64,000 nt of DNA from Salvelinus alpinus (Eukaryota > Chordata > Actinopteri > Salmoniformes > Salmonidae), in contig NC_092094.1 in assembly GCF_045679555.1 (NCBI RefSeq), positions 32,050,668 through 32,114,667 of the forward strand, given 5' to 3'. Shown piece by piece: positions 12,340-23,733 of this stretch. Numbering within the stretch: the stretch's first letter is position 1; each line of letters begins with the position of its first letter. The notes beneath the pieces were generated by a model. That model saw nothing but the letters and a program-made list of their open reading frames with translations. It had not been told where the DNA came from and made no database searches. The position numbers and the translations under genes were made by a program.

Positions 12340-13790
12340 CAATGCCTGGCTCTCTGTGGTATTTCTTTAGCTAATAACTGGATTGAGACTCTGAAAAAAC
12401 TGTCTGTGTTGGAATCCTAGTGAAGGTCCAGCTTCCAGCCAAGTGTGAGGACAGAGATAGATGGAGATGGTAGAAGAGAGATAAATCATGTGTTGGCCCC
12501 CGTCTCTCCCTCCAACCCATCACTTCATTTGTCCCGCTGCCTCCACCACACCATACTCTGACACATGCCAGCAGTAAAAACCTCTCATTAAACATACAGC
12601 ATAATAGAACACTTGTTTACCATGAAGAGTTCACTACAGAGCCACAATACGCAGATGAGCAGAACCAGAATCACCTTTACTCACCAAATACATTTGCATG
12701 TACAGGAATTTGACTTTGTGAAATGGTGTTTCCACAATTAACAGAATATACAGACAGACAATAAAAAGGATACAGACAACATATGAAGCAAGACCGCATA
12801 TCATTTCAACTAATGTAATGTATTCTACAGCTCTGTTATTGTTTTTCATTGTGTTTTTAATAAGGAGTTCTGTTCTATTCATTGTAATACTATGGCCAGA
12901 CCAATCCCTCTGGAAGCCATCTTTAGACAATCAGACAGATGTGACAATTGACCACTAGGATTTAAGAGTTTTGATTGGCTGAAAGCCCTGCCCAATGAGA
13001 GTGTATTAGGCTCTCATAAAGTGTGTTTAAGGTCTTTGGAGGAGCTGCATGCAGAGCAGCTGCATGTCTGTTCTGCTTTGGAAACTGGAGACAATCTGTG
13101 ATTGCAACTCGATACAAAAGCAGATTTTCAAAACTAATTGATAGGAATGAGAGTAAATCGAGATTATAGTTGATGGAAAAGATCAACAGTGTTGGAAAAG
13201 AATTGCGCTTACACGTGGTGAAATGTTCAGGGAAGAGAGGCAGGAAAGGAAAAAGGGAGATGAGTGGAATGAAAGAGTGGAGAAAGAGATAGTGATAATA
13301 TAAACAAAGAAGACAAGATGGAATCTCAATGTCAGAGCTCTGAGATGGAAGCTCTGATAACATTCCCAAAATTATTCTGACTTTTAAACTCAGTCCTGGA
13401 GGATGTCCATCTGAGACCATATTTCCACGGATCTAAAGTGTAGACTTGATTGATCTCTACAATACTGTAACACCTTTAAGCCAGACAGAAACTGGGTCAC
13501 ACATCTCTGATGACTACATCCATGATTTCAAACAAACTCCTCCACATCCAGAGAAATCCAAACAGATAGATTGTGATAGTTAATATTGTGATAGTTTAGT
13601 TCCTCAGGACTAATAACAGAGACTTTAACCACATTCCTCTCTTTTCCAGATCCGCCTTCAAGGCCTGCACATGGTAAAGTATTCACATTATTCTCTGTGT
13701 GTGTGTGTGTCTCAGTGTGTCGGTAGGTGGGTGTAAATCAAAGCTGGCAGAGACCATGAGACACATATTATTAAAGCTTAGATGTTTTTC
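12340..13790. other. Non-coding stretch, nothing recognised
   Basis: No exon or known repeat is recognised. A 98-codon minus frame at 12930-12634 contains a hydrophobic stretch but has no family signature or splice context, so it is not called. A short GT run lies at 13697-13712. Confidence 0.4.
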
Positions 13791-13799
13791 ATTCCATAA

Positions 13800-14620
13800 T
13801 GATAGGATCCACCAGCAGCCTTCTACAGGATGCTCTACGAGCCAGAACACGCTACAGGAGAGAAGGGGAGAAGGGGGGACACCCTAGATCCACTACAATT
13901 CTCATATCGCCCCAGCAGCTCCATCGCCATTGCACTGCACACTGCCCTATCCCACCTGGACAGGAAAAATACCTATGCAAGAATGCTGTTCATCTCAGCT
14001 TTCAAAACCATAGTGCCCTCCAAGCTCATCCCTAAGCTCAGGGCCCTGGGTCTGAACCCTTCCCTGTGCAACTGGGTCCTGGACTTCCTGACAGGCCGAC
14101 CCCAAGTGGTGAAGGTAGGCAACAACACCTCCACCACTCTGATCCACAACACGGGGACACCACAGGGGTGCATGCTCAGCCCCCTCCTGTACTCAGTGTT
14201 CACCCATGACTGTGTTGCCTGATTAGCAACAACAATGAGACGGCCTACAGGGAGGAGGTGAGAGTCCTGGCAGAGTGTTGCCAGGAAAATAATCTCTCCC
14301 TCACCATCAACAAAATGAAGGATCTGATCGTGGACTACAGGAGACAGCAGAGAGAGCACGGCCCATCCACATCAACAGGAATGGAGAGGGTCAAAAGCTT
14401 CAGGTTCCTCGGCATGCACATCACTGACAACCTGAAATGGTCCCTTTACACAGACAGTGTCATGAAGAAGGCGCAACAGCACAATTTGGCTTGGCCCCTA
14501 AGACCTTCACAAACTCCTACAGATGCACGATTGAGAGCATCCTGTCGGGCTGTATCACCACCTGGTAAGACAATTGCACTGTCCGCAACCGCAGGGCTCG
14601 CTCCACGTCCGTTATTAAAT
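13800..14620 (+). pseudogene. Rex1-type LINE reverse transcriptase fragment
   Basis: Two frames carry Rex1-like reverse transcriptase: 13830-14222 with [49 protein letters not shown] and [20 protein letters not shown], then 14258 onward with NNLSLTINKMKDLIVDYR and SFRFLGMHITDNLKWS. The FADDT catalytic segment expected between HDCVA and NNDETAY is deleted near 14220. IDYSSAF is also shortened to ISAF. The piece ends against the Tc1 element starting near 14660. Confidence 0.85.
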
Positions 14621-14888
14621 GTTTTACTCCCCGTACCTGCATCGTCTCTCCAGTGTCATGGTATGTGACAGGTTTACTGTGGATATAGATACTTTTGTAC
14701 CTGTTTCCTCCAGCATCTTCACAAGGTCCTTTGCTGTTGTTCTGGGATTGATTTGCACTTTTCGCACCAAAGTACGTTCATGTCTAGGAGACAGAACAAA
14801 TGGTCCCATGGTGTTTATACTTGCGTACTTTTGTTTGTACAGATGAACGTGGTACCTTCAGGTGTTTGGAAATTGCTCCCAAGGATGA

Positions 14889-15023
<135 letters not shown>

Positions 15024-15246
15024 TAAATTATTTCAATTAGCCTATCAGAAGCTTCTAAAGCCATGATATAATTTTCTGGAATTTTCCAAGCTGTGTAAAG
15101 AAACAGTCAACTTAGTGTATGTAAACTTCTGACCCACTGGAATTGTGATACAGTGAAATAATCTGTCTGTAAACAATTATTGGAAAAATGACTTGTCTCA
15201 TGCACAAAGTAGATGTCCTAACCGACTTGCCAAAACTATAGTTTGT

Positions 15247-16428
15247 GTTTGCGTCCTACCTGACAGGTCGCTCCTACCAGGTGGCGTGGCGAGAATCTGT
15301 CTCCGCACCACGTGCTCTCACCACTGGTGTCCCCCAGGGCTCTGTTCTAGGCCCTCTCCTATTCTCGCTATACACCAAGTCACTTGGCTCTGTCATATCC
15401 TCACATGGTCTCTCCTATCATTGCTATGCAGACGACACACAATTAATCTTCTCCTTTCCTCCTTCTGATAACCAGGTGGCGAATCGCATCTCTGCATGTC
15501 TGGCAGACATATCAGTGTGGATGACGGATCACCACCTCAAGCTGAACCTCGGCAAGATGGAGCTGCTCTTCCTCCCGGGGAAGGACTGCCCGTTCCATGA
15601 TCTCGCCATCACGGTTGACAACTCCATTGTGTCCTCCTCCCAGAGTGCTAAGAACCTTGGCGTGATCCTGGACAACACGCTGTCGTTCTCAACTAACATC
15701 AAGGCGGTGACCCGTTCCTGTAGGTTCATGCTCTACAACATTCGCAGAGTACGACCCTGCCTCACACAGGAAGCGGCGCAGGTCCTAATCCAGGCACTTG
15801 TCATCTCCCGTCTGGACTACTGCAACTCGCTGTTGGCTGGGCTCCCTGCCTGTGCCATTAAACCCCTACAACTCATCCAGAACGCCGCAGCCCGTCTGGT
15901 GTTCAACCTTCCCAAGTTCTCTCACGTCACCCCGCTCCTCCGCTCTCTCCACTGGCTTCCAGTTGAAGCTCGCATCCGCTACAAGACCATGGTGCTTGCC
16001 TACGGAGCTGTGAGGGGAACGGCACCTCCGTACCTTCAGGCTCTGATCAGGCCATACACCCAAACAAGGGCACTGCGTTCATCCACCTCTGGCCTGCTCG
16101 CCTCCCTACCTCTGAGGAAGTACAGCTCCCGCTCAGCCCAGTCAAAACTGTTCGCTGCTCTGGCACCCCAATGGTGGAACAAACTCCCCCACGACGCCAG
16201 GTCAGCGGAGTCAATCACCACCTTCCGGAAACACCTGAAACACCACCTCTTTAAGGAATACCTAGGATAGGATAAAGTAATCCTTCTAACCCCCCCCCCC
16301 CCTTAAAAGAGTTAGATGCACTATTGTAAAGTGGTTGTTCCACTGGATATCATAAGGTGAATGCACCAACTTGTAAGTCGCTCTGGATAAGAGCGTCTGC
16401 TAAATGACTTAAATGTAAATGTAAATGT
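15247..16428 (+). mobile_element. L2-clade LINE, short 5'-truncated copy
   Basis: The open frame 15245-16270 covers the reverse transcriptase from [17 protein letters not shown] through YADDTQL to the C-terminus and 3' tail with aaatgt repeats. It is nearly identical to 7415-8598 in the other L2 copy. The first codons come from Tc1 sequence, so the Met at 15245 is not native. No frameshift is present, which indicates a young insertion. Confidence 0.9.
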
Positions 16429-17311
16429 GTCAGGCGTGTGCGTACTTGAGGTGAAGTCATGTGCAGGAGAGCAGAGAATTGTGAACAGGCGCACACTTTA
16501 TTACGGCAGGAGAGATATACAGACGGACGCAGCTGCGTCAAAAACCTCCTCCAGCCAACAAGGCAAAGTGTATAGCGCGCACAATCGTCACACAACATAA
16601 ATGTATAACAACACAAATAAGCTTTGTGAAAACACACGGAAAATAACAAACGCTTAGCCTAGTGCGTACAACACGTAATGTCACGTTCGTCGTAATGTGG
16701 AAGAGAGGAGGACCAAGGCGCAGCGTGAAGTGAATACATTCTTCTATTTATTTTAGAAGAAACACTAACCAAACTAATACAAAACAACAAAACGAACGTG
16801 ACGCTATATAGAAAATAGTGCTGAACACAAAACACTACACATAGACAATCACCCACAAAACCCAACAGAAAACAGGCTACCTAAATATGGTTCTCAATCA
16901 GGGACAACGATTGACAGCTGCCTCTGATTGAGAACCAGAGGCAGCCTTTGATTGGGGATCATATTTAGGCAGCCTTTTCCCACCTGTTTGTTGTGGGATC
17001 TTGTTTTGTGTATAGTTGCTGGTTAGCACTGCATAGCTTCACGTTTGTTTCTTTCTTCTTTCTTGTTTTTTTGCCGGTTCACGTAAAATAAAGATGATGA
17101 ACCCAAACCACGCTGCACCTTGGTCCGATTCTTACAACAATGTTCGTGACACATGTAGTGTGATTGGGGAATGCAAACCAGGTGTGAATGTAACAAGACA
17201 AAACAAATGGATAATAGAAAAATGTAGCGGTGATGGCTAGAAACCGAATGTAGCGGTGATGGCGACCGCCGAACGCCGCCCGAACAAGGAGACTTCGGCG
17301 GAAGTCGTGAC
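16429..17311. mobile_element. Unidentified repeat beginning gtcaggcgtg and ending ggaagtcgtgac
   Basis: Sits between the L2 tail and the right-hand part of the Tc1 element, and is itself interrupted by the inverted-repeat element at 16679-17151. The right portion (17152-17311) contains a repeated atgtagcggtgatggc motif and a GC-rich end. No protein domain seen. It may be a non-autonomous element or an LTR fragment. Confidence 0.45.
16679..17151. mobile_element. Non-autonomous DNA transposon with long imperfect terminal inverted repeats
   Basis: The left end (tgtcacgttcgtcgtaatgt) and the reverse complement of the right end (tgtcacgaacattgttgtaa) match imperfectly. The match extends inward through ggaccaaggcgcagcgtg and a shared tttattttA segment, about 75 bp in all. 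Flanks acacgtaa and acatgtag could be a degraded 8-bp duplication, as made by hAT elements. An internal hairpin at 16880-16969 has perfect 10-bp outer arms (cctaaatatg) and 12-bp inner arms (gttctcaatcag). Confidence 0.65.
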
Positions 17312-17402
17312 AGTTTGTTAACAAGAAATTTGTGGAGTGGTTGAAAAACTAGTTTTAATGACTCCAACCTAAGGGTATGTAAACTTCCGACTTCAACTGT
17401 AT

Positions 17403-18316
17403 ATACTGTACTGTATTCTAGTCATTTGCTCATCCTATATAAATTATATATATTTTCTTTCTTCAGGACTCTGTTTTTTATTATAATTATAATTTTTATA
17501 ATTACTGCACTGTTGGAAAAATAAGAAAAATAAGCATTTCTCTGCACCTGCGATAACATCTGCAGATCTGTGTACGTGACCAATAAACTTCTATTTGATT
17601 TTGAGTAAGAGAATGATGGGAGAGAGACAGCGATGGAGTGGAAAAGGGTGGACTGAGGGAGAGGAGACATACAGCAGACAGAATGAAAGTTTGTTTAAGA
17701 TCGAGTTCAGTATAAGAGAGCTTGAAATGGAACTTTGGAACAAGTTCGTGGTGGATGGTGGTAGCCACAGGCCTGTTCCAGTGCCCCACCGTCTCTCCGC
17801 TCCTCTCCACTCCACTCCTCTCCTGTGGTGTGTCTTCCTCCATCTGTCTGCCTTTCTCTCTCTCTTTCTCTCTCTTGCTCTCACTCTAACTCTTTCTCTT
17901 TCTCTCTCTCTGTCCCTCTGTGTGTGTAAATCAGTCAGTGGAGCTTCTCTCCCCCAGGTTAGTAATGACTCAGGTGAAATATGAGTTTCAGTGTTATTAC
18001 TGTAATTGATGTGACGTTTATGACTGAACACATCAGCACAACTCAACACTCAGCAAGGGATTCTGTCAATATACCAGCCTAACACACTTCACTAACCAAA
18101 CAAACCATACTCTCTCCCTCCCTTATTTCTGTTTCTCCTCTCCATTTCTACCATTTCTCATCTCTCTCTGTCTTTCGTTCCCTGCGTCCCGGGCTCATCT
18201 CTCCCTTCGTTCCCTTCTTCTAGCATTCTCTTTCTTCTTCACTTTTTCAGTTATTCATCCCTTTCTAGCTCTCCTTTCCTCCTCTCTCCCCTCTCTTTCC
18301 CTCTCCCTCCTCCTTC
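17403..18316. other. CT-rich non-coding stretch
   Basis: AT-rich at 17430-17510, then CT-rich at 17840-17925 and 18110-18315. Overlapping open frames on both strands reflect the repeats and show no domain. Confidence 0.45.
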
Positions 18317-18591
18317 TACAGATGTAGGATCTTAATTTGATCACTCTTTTGTTGCTGTGAATTTGCACAGCAGGAAATGTAAACTTGTAGTGTATTTGAG
18401 TTTTAAAAAGGCTTCTAAAGTTTGTAATTCCACTTTAAAATGTCAGACTTGATTTACCCTAATAAAAAATGTTTCAACCCCGACAAAAATGTCCAATAAT
18501 TATAATCAACATAATAATTCACATTTCCTGTTCCTGCAGGATTATTTTCCTGCTGTAGCAAACTGGCTCAAATGAATATCCTACATCTGTA
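18317..18591. mobile_element. MITE-like element with 14-bp perfect inverted ends
   Basis: tacagatgtaggat at 18317-18330 and its exact reverse complement atcctacatctgta at 18578-18591. Sub-terminal sequence is also partly inverted (gcaggaaatgtaaa against cacatttcctg). The interior is AT-rich with no coding potential. This layout is typical of a short non-autonomous DNA transposon, and I recall similar ends as common in salmonid DNA. Confidence 0.75.
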
Positions 18592-18951
18592 TTTATTAAG
18601 GTAATTTACTGTGAGATGTTATCTAAACTAGCATGGTGAAAAGAGAGGGAAAATATTACAAACAGGCCCCAGCGAACCTTCATAGTGGGGTACCATGTGG
18701 ATAAACCACGCTGTTCTACTCCCAGGACAAACTCACTGCTTTGCCCCTTGCACATATCCTATTTATTTACCAGGAAAATTCCACACATACTCTTAACTAT
18801 GTCCGACACCTTTTTATGTGGAATTACAGTATGTGTGTTACTGTTGCTATAGTGATCAAAGACACAGTGGAGGTTGTGTTAACTACAGACTTAATTACAA
18901 AGACAGAGCCATCATACTCCCTAAGATATAGACTGCAAATAATCAGATGAG

Positions 18952-19145
<194 letters not shown>

Positions 19146-19293
19146 TACCACCACCATACCCTTACCAGTGTGCCCCTCTCTCATCCTACCAACATGACAG
19201 CAGAATGCCACATTGTGGAATGTCAGCTACCGTGGCCAGAGGAAGAAAACAATCCTCTAGTCAACAACAAGAAGTGTGCCCTTTTTAAATATA

Positions 19294-21249
19294 CAGTACC
19301 AGTCAAAAGTTTGGACACACCTACTCATTCAAGGGTTTTCTTTATTTTTACTATTTTCTACATTGTAGAATAATAGTGAAGACATCAAAACTATGAAATA
19401 ACACATATGGAATCATGTAGCAACCAAAAAAGTGTTAGACAAATCAAAATACATTTTATAGGGCCTCCCGGGTGGCGCAGTGGTCTAGGGCACCAGAGTC
19501 TCTGGGTTCGCGCCCAGGCTCTGTCGCAGCCGACCGCGACCGGGAGGTCCGTGGGGCGACGCACAATTGGCCTAGCGTCGTCCGGGTTAGGGAGGGTTTG
19601 GCCGGTAGGGATATCCTTGTCTCATCGCGCTCCAGCGACTCCTGTGGCGGGCCGGGCGCAGTGCGCGCTAACCAAGGGTGCCAGGTGGACGGTGTTTCCA
19701 CATTTCCACATTGGTGTTTCCACATTGGTGTTTCCACATTGGTGTTTCCACATTGGTGTTTCCACATTGGTGCGGCTGGCTTCCGGGTTGGAGGCAGTTA
19801 AAGTTGGTTGGGTTGTGCTTCGGAGGACGCATGGCTTTCGACCTTCGTCTCTCCCGAGCCCGTACGGGAGTTGTAGCGATGAGACAAGCTAGTAATTACT
19901 AGCGATTGGATACCACGAAAATTGGGGAGAAAAGGGGTTAAAAAAATAAAAATAAAAACATTTTATATTTGAAAGTCTTCAAAGCAGCCACCCTTTGCAT
20001 TGATTAGTGCTTTGCACACTCTTGGTATTCTCTTAACCAGCTTCATGAGGTAGTCACCTGGAATGCATTTCAATTAACAGTTGTCTTCTTAAAAGTTCAT
20101 TTGTGGAATTTCTGTCCTTCTTAATGCGTTTGAGCCAATCAGTTGTGTTGTGACAAGGAAGGGTTGATATACAGAAGATATCCCTATTTGGTAAAAGATC
20201 AAGTCCATATTATGGCAAGAACAGCTCAAAAAAGCAAAGAGAAACGACAGTCCATCATCACTTTAAGACATGAAGGTCAGTCAATACTGCACTTGAAGAA
20301 CTTCGAAAGTTTCTTCAAGTGCAGTTGCAAAAACCATCAAGCGCTATGATGAAACTGGCTCACTTGAGTAACGCCACAGGAAAGGAAGACCCAGAGTTAC
20401 CTCTGCTGCAGAAGATACGTTTATTAGAGTTACCAGTCTAAGAATTTGCAGCCCAAACAAATGCTTCACAGAGTTTAAGTAACAGACATGTCTCAACATC
20501 CACTATTCAGAGGAAACTACGTGAATCAGGCCTTATTGGTCGAAATTGCTGCAAAGAAACCACTAGTAAGGGACACAAATAATAAGAAGAGACTTGCTTG
20601 GTCCAAGAAACATGAGCAATGGACATTAGACCGGTGGAAATCTGTCCTTTAATCTGATGAGTCCAAATTTGAGATTTTTGGTTCCGTGTATTTGTGAGAC
20701 GCAGAGTAGGTGAACGGATGATCTCTACTTGTGTGGTTCCCACCGTGAAGCATGGAGGAGGAGGTGTGATGGTGTGGGGGTGCTTTGCTGGTGATTTATT
20801 TAGATTTCAAGGCACACTTAACCAGCATGGCTACCACAACATTCTGCAGCGATACACCCTCCCATCCCATTTGCGCTTAGTGGGAGTATCATTTGTTTTT
20901 CAACAGGACAATGCCCCAACGCACCTCCAGGCTGTGTAAGGGCTATTTGACCAAGAAGAAGAGTGATGGAGTGCTGCATCAGATGACCTGGCCTCCACAA
21001 TAACCCACCTCAACCCAATTGAGATGGTTTGGGATGAGTTGGACCGCAGAGTGAAGGAAAATAAGTGCTCAGCATAATTGGGAACTCCTTCAAGATTGTT
21101 AGAAAAGCATTCCAGGTGAAGCTGGTTGAGAGGATAACAATAGTGTGCAAAACTGTCATCAAGGCAACGGGTGGCTACTTTGAAGAATCTAAAATAAAAA
21201 AATAAAGAAAAACCCTTGAATGAGTAGGTGTGTCCAAACTTTTGACTGT
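19294..21249 (+). pseudogene. Tc1-like transposon with decayed transposase, interrupted by a SINE
   Basis: The inverted ends are cagtaccagtcaaaagtttg at the left and a match at the right (gtgtccaaacttttgactg). Remnants of the plus-strand transposase include KEKRQSIITLRHEGQS (about 20245), [18 protein letters not shown] (about 20730) and FVFQQDNAPTHLQA (about 20895), which is the block with the second catalytic Asp. Several stops and frameshifts separate them. The right end lacks the final tactgta and runs into a LINE-tail fragment. Inside the coding part, 20286-20325 is a perfect 15-bp inverted repeat around a 10-bp loop. Confidence 0.85.
19461..19957 (+). mobile_element. tRNA-derived SINE with a CCCGGG head
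   Basis: The head gggcctcccgggtggcgcag contains a box A-like ggcgcagtgg, followed by a box B-like gggttcgcgccc near 19504. The body has the gaccgggaggtccgtggggc and cacaattggcctagcgtcgt segments recognised from salmonid SINEs. It ends in an A-rich tail (aaaaaataaaaataaaa). The 10-bp duplication acattttata flanks it (19451-19460 and 19958-19967), so it inserted into the Tc1 element. A 14-bp segment inside is amplified (see findings). Confidence 0.9.
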
Positions 21250-21252
21250 TTC

Positions 21253-21330
21253 ATGTTCTGTGGGGACCCCAGGAAGAATAGCTGCTGCTATTGCAACAGC
21301 TAATGGGGATCCTAATAAAATACCAAGAAA
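21253..21330 (+). mobile_element. LINE/SINE 3'-tail fragment
   Basis: ttctgtggggaccccaggaa followed by gaatagctgctgc and aatggggatcctaataaaat matches a 3' tail seen in many fish LINEs and SINEs. It directly follows the truncated Tc1 end, so the boundary is probably an old rearrangement. Confidence 0.6.
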
Positions 21331-21682
21331 GTCACAAGGAGAAAACACACTTTACAATGTCATAGATGAGTTTAGTAATCTCAATTACTCATGAACAGTT
21401 TCTAACAGCAGAGCTGATACTGTGGCTAGCTATACACTTAGTGATGAATACGAGCAGTTTAGTAAAGCAATAACTTATTTCTCCAAGTTGTGAAGCAGTT
21501 GTGCAGAGGTGTCTATAAGTAAACATTCTATATTGTCACTGACACACCTGTCTTGACATAACGGGAACAAAAATGTTAGGACTAGTTAGGACTAGTTAGG
21601 ACTATAGAGAACACTGTGCATGAATATGTCATTAACGATGACTCTTAGCCAGGACGCACATACTAACGTTCCTGATTCCTAC
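21331..21682. other. Start of putative sema3e intron 1
   Basis: On the minus strand this follows the splice donor at 21682-21681. No coding signal is seen. A short tandem (actagttagg, three copies) lies at 21581-21604. Confidence 0.5.
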
Positions 21683-21785
21683 CTTTATGGGAGAGTCGTA
21701 TTCTGGGGTAGACGCTCTGGGCTGAGTGTGATGAGCTCAACAGGAAAACACTCAGAATCAGAGACACACTCTTCACACACTCCAT
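21683..21785 (-). CDS. sema3e: Semaphorin-3E, first coding exon (signal peptide)
   Basis: Encodes 34 residues plus one base. MECVKSVSLILSVFLL has a short charged start and a hydrophobic core. SSSHSA then gives a likely signal-peptidase site, followed by QSVYPRIRLSHK. A Pro-Arg-hydrophobic-Arg/Lys-Leu-Ser/Thr-x-Lys motif ends the first coding exon of class 3 semaphorins, and PRLRLSHK is the SEMA3E form. The exon ends AAAG at a GTAGGA donor, phase 1, the same phase as the first coding exon of SEMA3A. The ATG has A at -3 and G at +4; an in-frame ATG 63 bases upstream (21848) would spoil the signal peptide. Class 3 semaphorins are secreted guidance cues. SEMA3E classically signals through plexin-D1 and can do so without neuropilin. 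No other sema3e exon was found; they should lie left of the window. Its place downstream of sema3a on the same strand matches vertebrate synteny. sema3d is less likely from both motif and position. Confidence 0.75.
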
Positions 21786-22690
21786 CCTGACACACACACA
21801 CCGAACAGGGAGTAAGCCAATCCAGTGTGAATCACCACTTAAGTTCAAGGGAAGAGTAGGAAACCTGGGAGAGTCCAGGCTCTATGACCAGAGTATGTTA
21901 TAATGAATCAGATATCCAGTATCATCATCAATCTGTCCTCCATAGGAAAAGGCAGCAATCCAGTCTCTGACCACAGGTATCGCAGGTATCTCAGCCCTCC
22001 GAGAGGGAAGAATCCACGGTTTCCTTCTACTGATCTCCAAGTGGAGCTGTACTGTTCTGTCTCAGTCTGTAGGGACTACTGCAGTATTGTGTCCATCTTT
22101 ATGAGAGGAGATCCTACAGGACTATGATTCAATGATTGAGAGGGAGTGAGGAACTTAGCTCCTAAATCCAATTGCTTCAGGCAAGAGAGAGTACTCCAGC
22201 TGTTACAGCCCGAGCTGCATGACCACTGCTGCTCTCTGTCCGTCTGTTCGACTGACTGTCGTTCTTGTGGCAGCCTGGCAGGGATGTTGTATCTTCTTTC
22301 TGTCTGAACAAATGAAGGAAAATAAATACTGCTGATAGTCCTTCCAAAGTGCTGCTGTGTGTTCTGTCATTCTGTCTAAGGCAGCATTGTGGTATCCTCA
22401 GCTTGTGTTCTTCCAGGATCCAACAGTCAGTGTCTGGCCACTAGCCCAGGAGAAGCAGGAGAGGCAGAGGGAGAGGGAGACTCTCTCTCTCTTTCTCTCT
22501 GTCTCTCTTGTGATGTTTCTCTTGTGCTCTCTCTCTCTCCCCCCTCTGATCAGGCAAGGAGGATCCAAACAACTGTGCTCACTAATGTGTACTGCTTCCA
22601 CTCCTCAGAGCAGAGGATACATACCAGTGTGTGTGCCATTCATTAATTCATACATTTTCCTTCTCAAGGCTGATGTTTGACTCCTGCTAA
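21786..22690. other. Upstream region of sema3e
   Basis: Should hold the 5' UTR and perhaps the promoter. A tgtgtgtgtgtcag tract ends one base before the ATG on the minus strand and could be a 3' splice site, so the 5' UTR may be split. No convincing TATA box is seen. CT/GA-rich sequence lies at 22470-22545. Confidence 0.4.
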
Positions 22691-22775
22691 TGAGAAGAAA
22701 CCTCTCTCTCTTCCTCTCTCTTTCCCCACTCTCTCTCTCTTTCACTCTCCTTCTCTCTTTCTCTCTCTCTTACTC
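22691..22775. repeat. TC microsatellite at the 3' end of LINE copy B
   Basis: Imperfect CT repeat that touches the AATTC tail of the LINE starting at 22776. Confidence 0.85.
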
Positions 22776-23026
22776 TCTCAATTCAATTCAATTCAAGGGG
22801 CTTTATTGGCATGGGAAACATGTGTTAACATTGCCAAAGCAAGTGAGGTAGATAATATACAAAAGTCAAATAAACAATAAAAATGAACAGTAAACATTAC
22901 ACATAGAGAAGTTTCAAAACAATAAAGACATTACAAATGTCATATTATATATATGCAGTGTTGTAACAATGTACAAATGGTTAAAGCACACAAGTTAAAA
23001 TAAATAAACATAAATATGGGTTGTAT

Positions 23027-23623
23027 TTACAATGGTGTTTGTTCTTCACTGGTTGCCCTTTTCTTGTGGCAACAGGTCACAAATCTTGCTGCTGTGATGG
23101 CACACTGTGGAATTTCACCCAGTAGATATGGGAGTTTATCAAAATTGGATTTGTTTTCGAATTCTTTGTGGATCTGTGTAATCTGAGGGAAATATGTCTC
23201 TCTAATATGGTCATACATTGGGCAGGAGGTTAGGAAGTGCAGCTCAGTTTCCACCTCATTTTGTGGGCAGTGAGCACATAGCCTGTCTTCTCTTGAGAGC
23301 CATGTCTGCCTACGGCGGCCTTTCTCAATAGCAAGGCTATGCTCACTGAGTCTGTACATAGTCAAAGCTTTCCTTAAGTTTGGGTCAGTCACAGTGGTTA
23401 GGTATTCTGCCACTGTATACTCTCTGTTTAGGGCCAAATAGCATTCTAGTTTGCTCTGTTTTTTTGTTAATTCTTTCCAATGTGTCAAGTAATTATCTTT
23501 TTGTTTTCTCATGATTTGGTTGGGTCTAATTGTGCTGTTGTCCTGGGGCTCTGTGGGGTGTGTTTGTGTTTGTGAACAGAGCCCTAGGACCAGCTTGCTT
23601 AGGGGACTCTTCTCCGGGTTCAT
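23027..23623 (-). pseudogene. LINE copy B: C-terminal Cys/His region
   Basis: Matches the end of copy A residue for residue over most of its length. It includes LALNREYTVAEYLTTVTDPN and CAHC...TELHFLTSCPMYDH, a zinc-knuckle-like arrangement at the end of ORF2. The listed Met is internal; the true frame starts upstream of 23623. Confidence 0.85.
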
Positions 23624-23733
23624 CTCTCTGTAGGTGATGGCTTTGTTATGGAAGGTTTGGGAATCGCTTCCTTTTAGGTGGTTGTAGAATTTAATGGCTC
23701 TTTTCTGGATTTTGATAATTAGTGGGTATCGGC

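Noticed and set aside
12634..12930. 98-codon minus frame with a hydrophobic segment as a small membrane protein
   Set aside because: A single hydrophobic run in AT-rich DNA is expected by chance; no homology signature or promoter context.
17595..18049. Overlapping frames around 17500-18050 on both strands as a gene
   Set aside because: No domain, no splice context, and composition follows the CT repeats; the frames contradict each other.
19461..19560. A functional tRNA gene
   Set aside because: The tRNA-like head is part of a SINE with A-rich tail and target duplication; the cloverleaf is not complete.
21663..21848. The longer start (Met at 21848) for the sema3e first exon
   Set aside because: It would put 21 residues ahead of the signal peptide; the Met at 21785 has a good Kozak context and gives a standard signal sequence.
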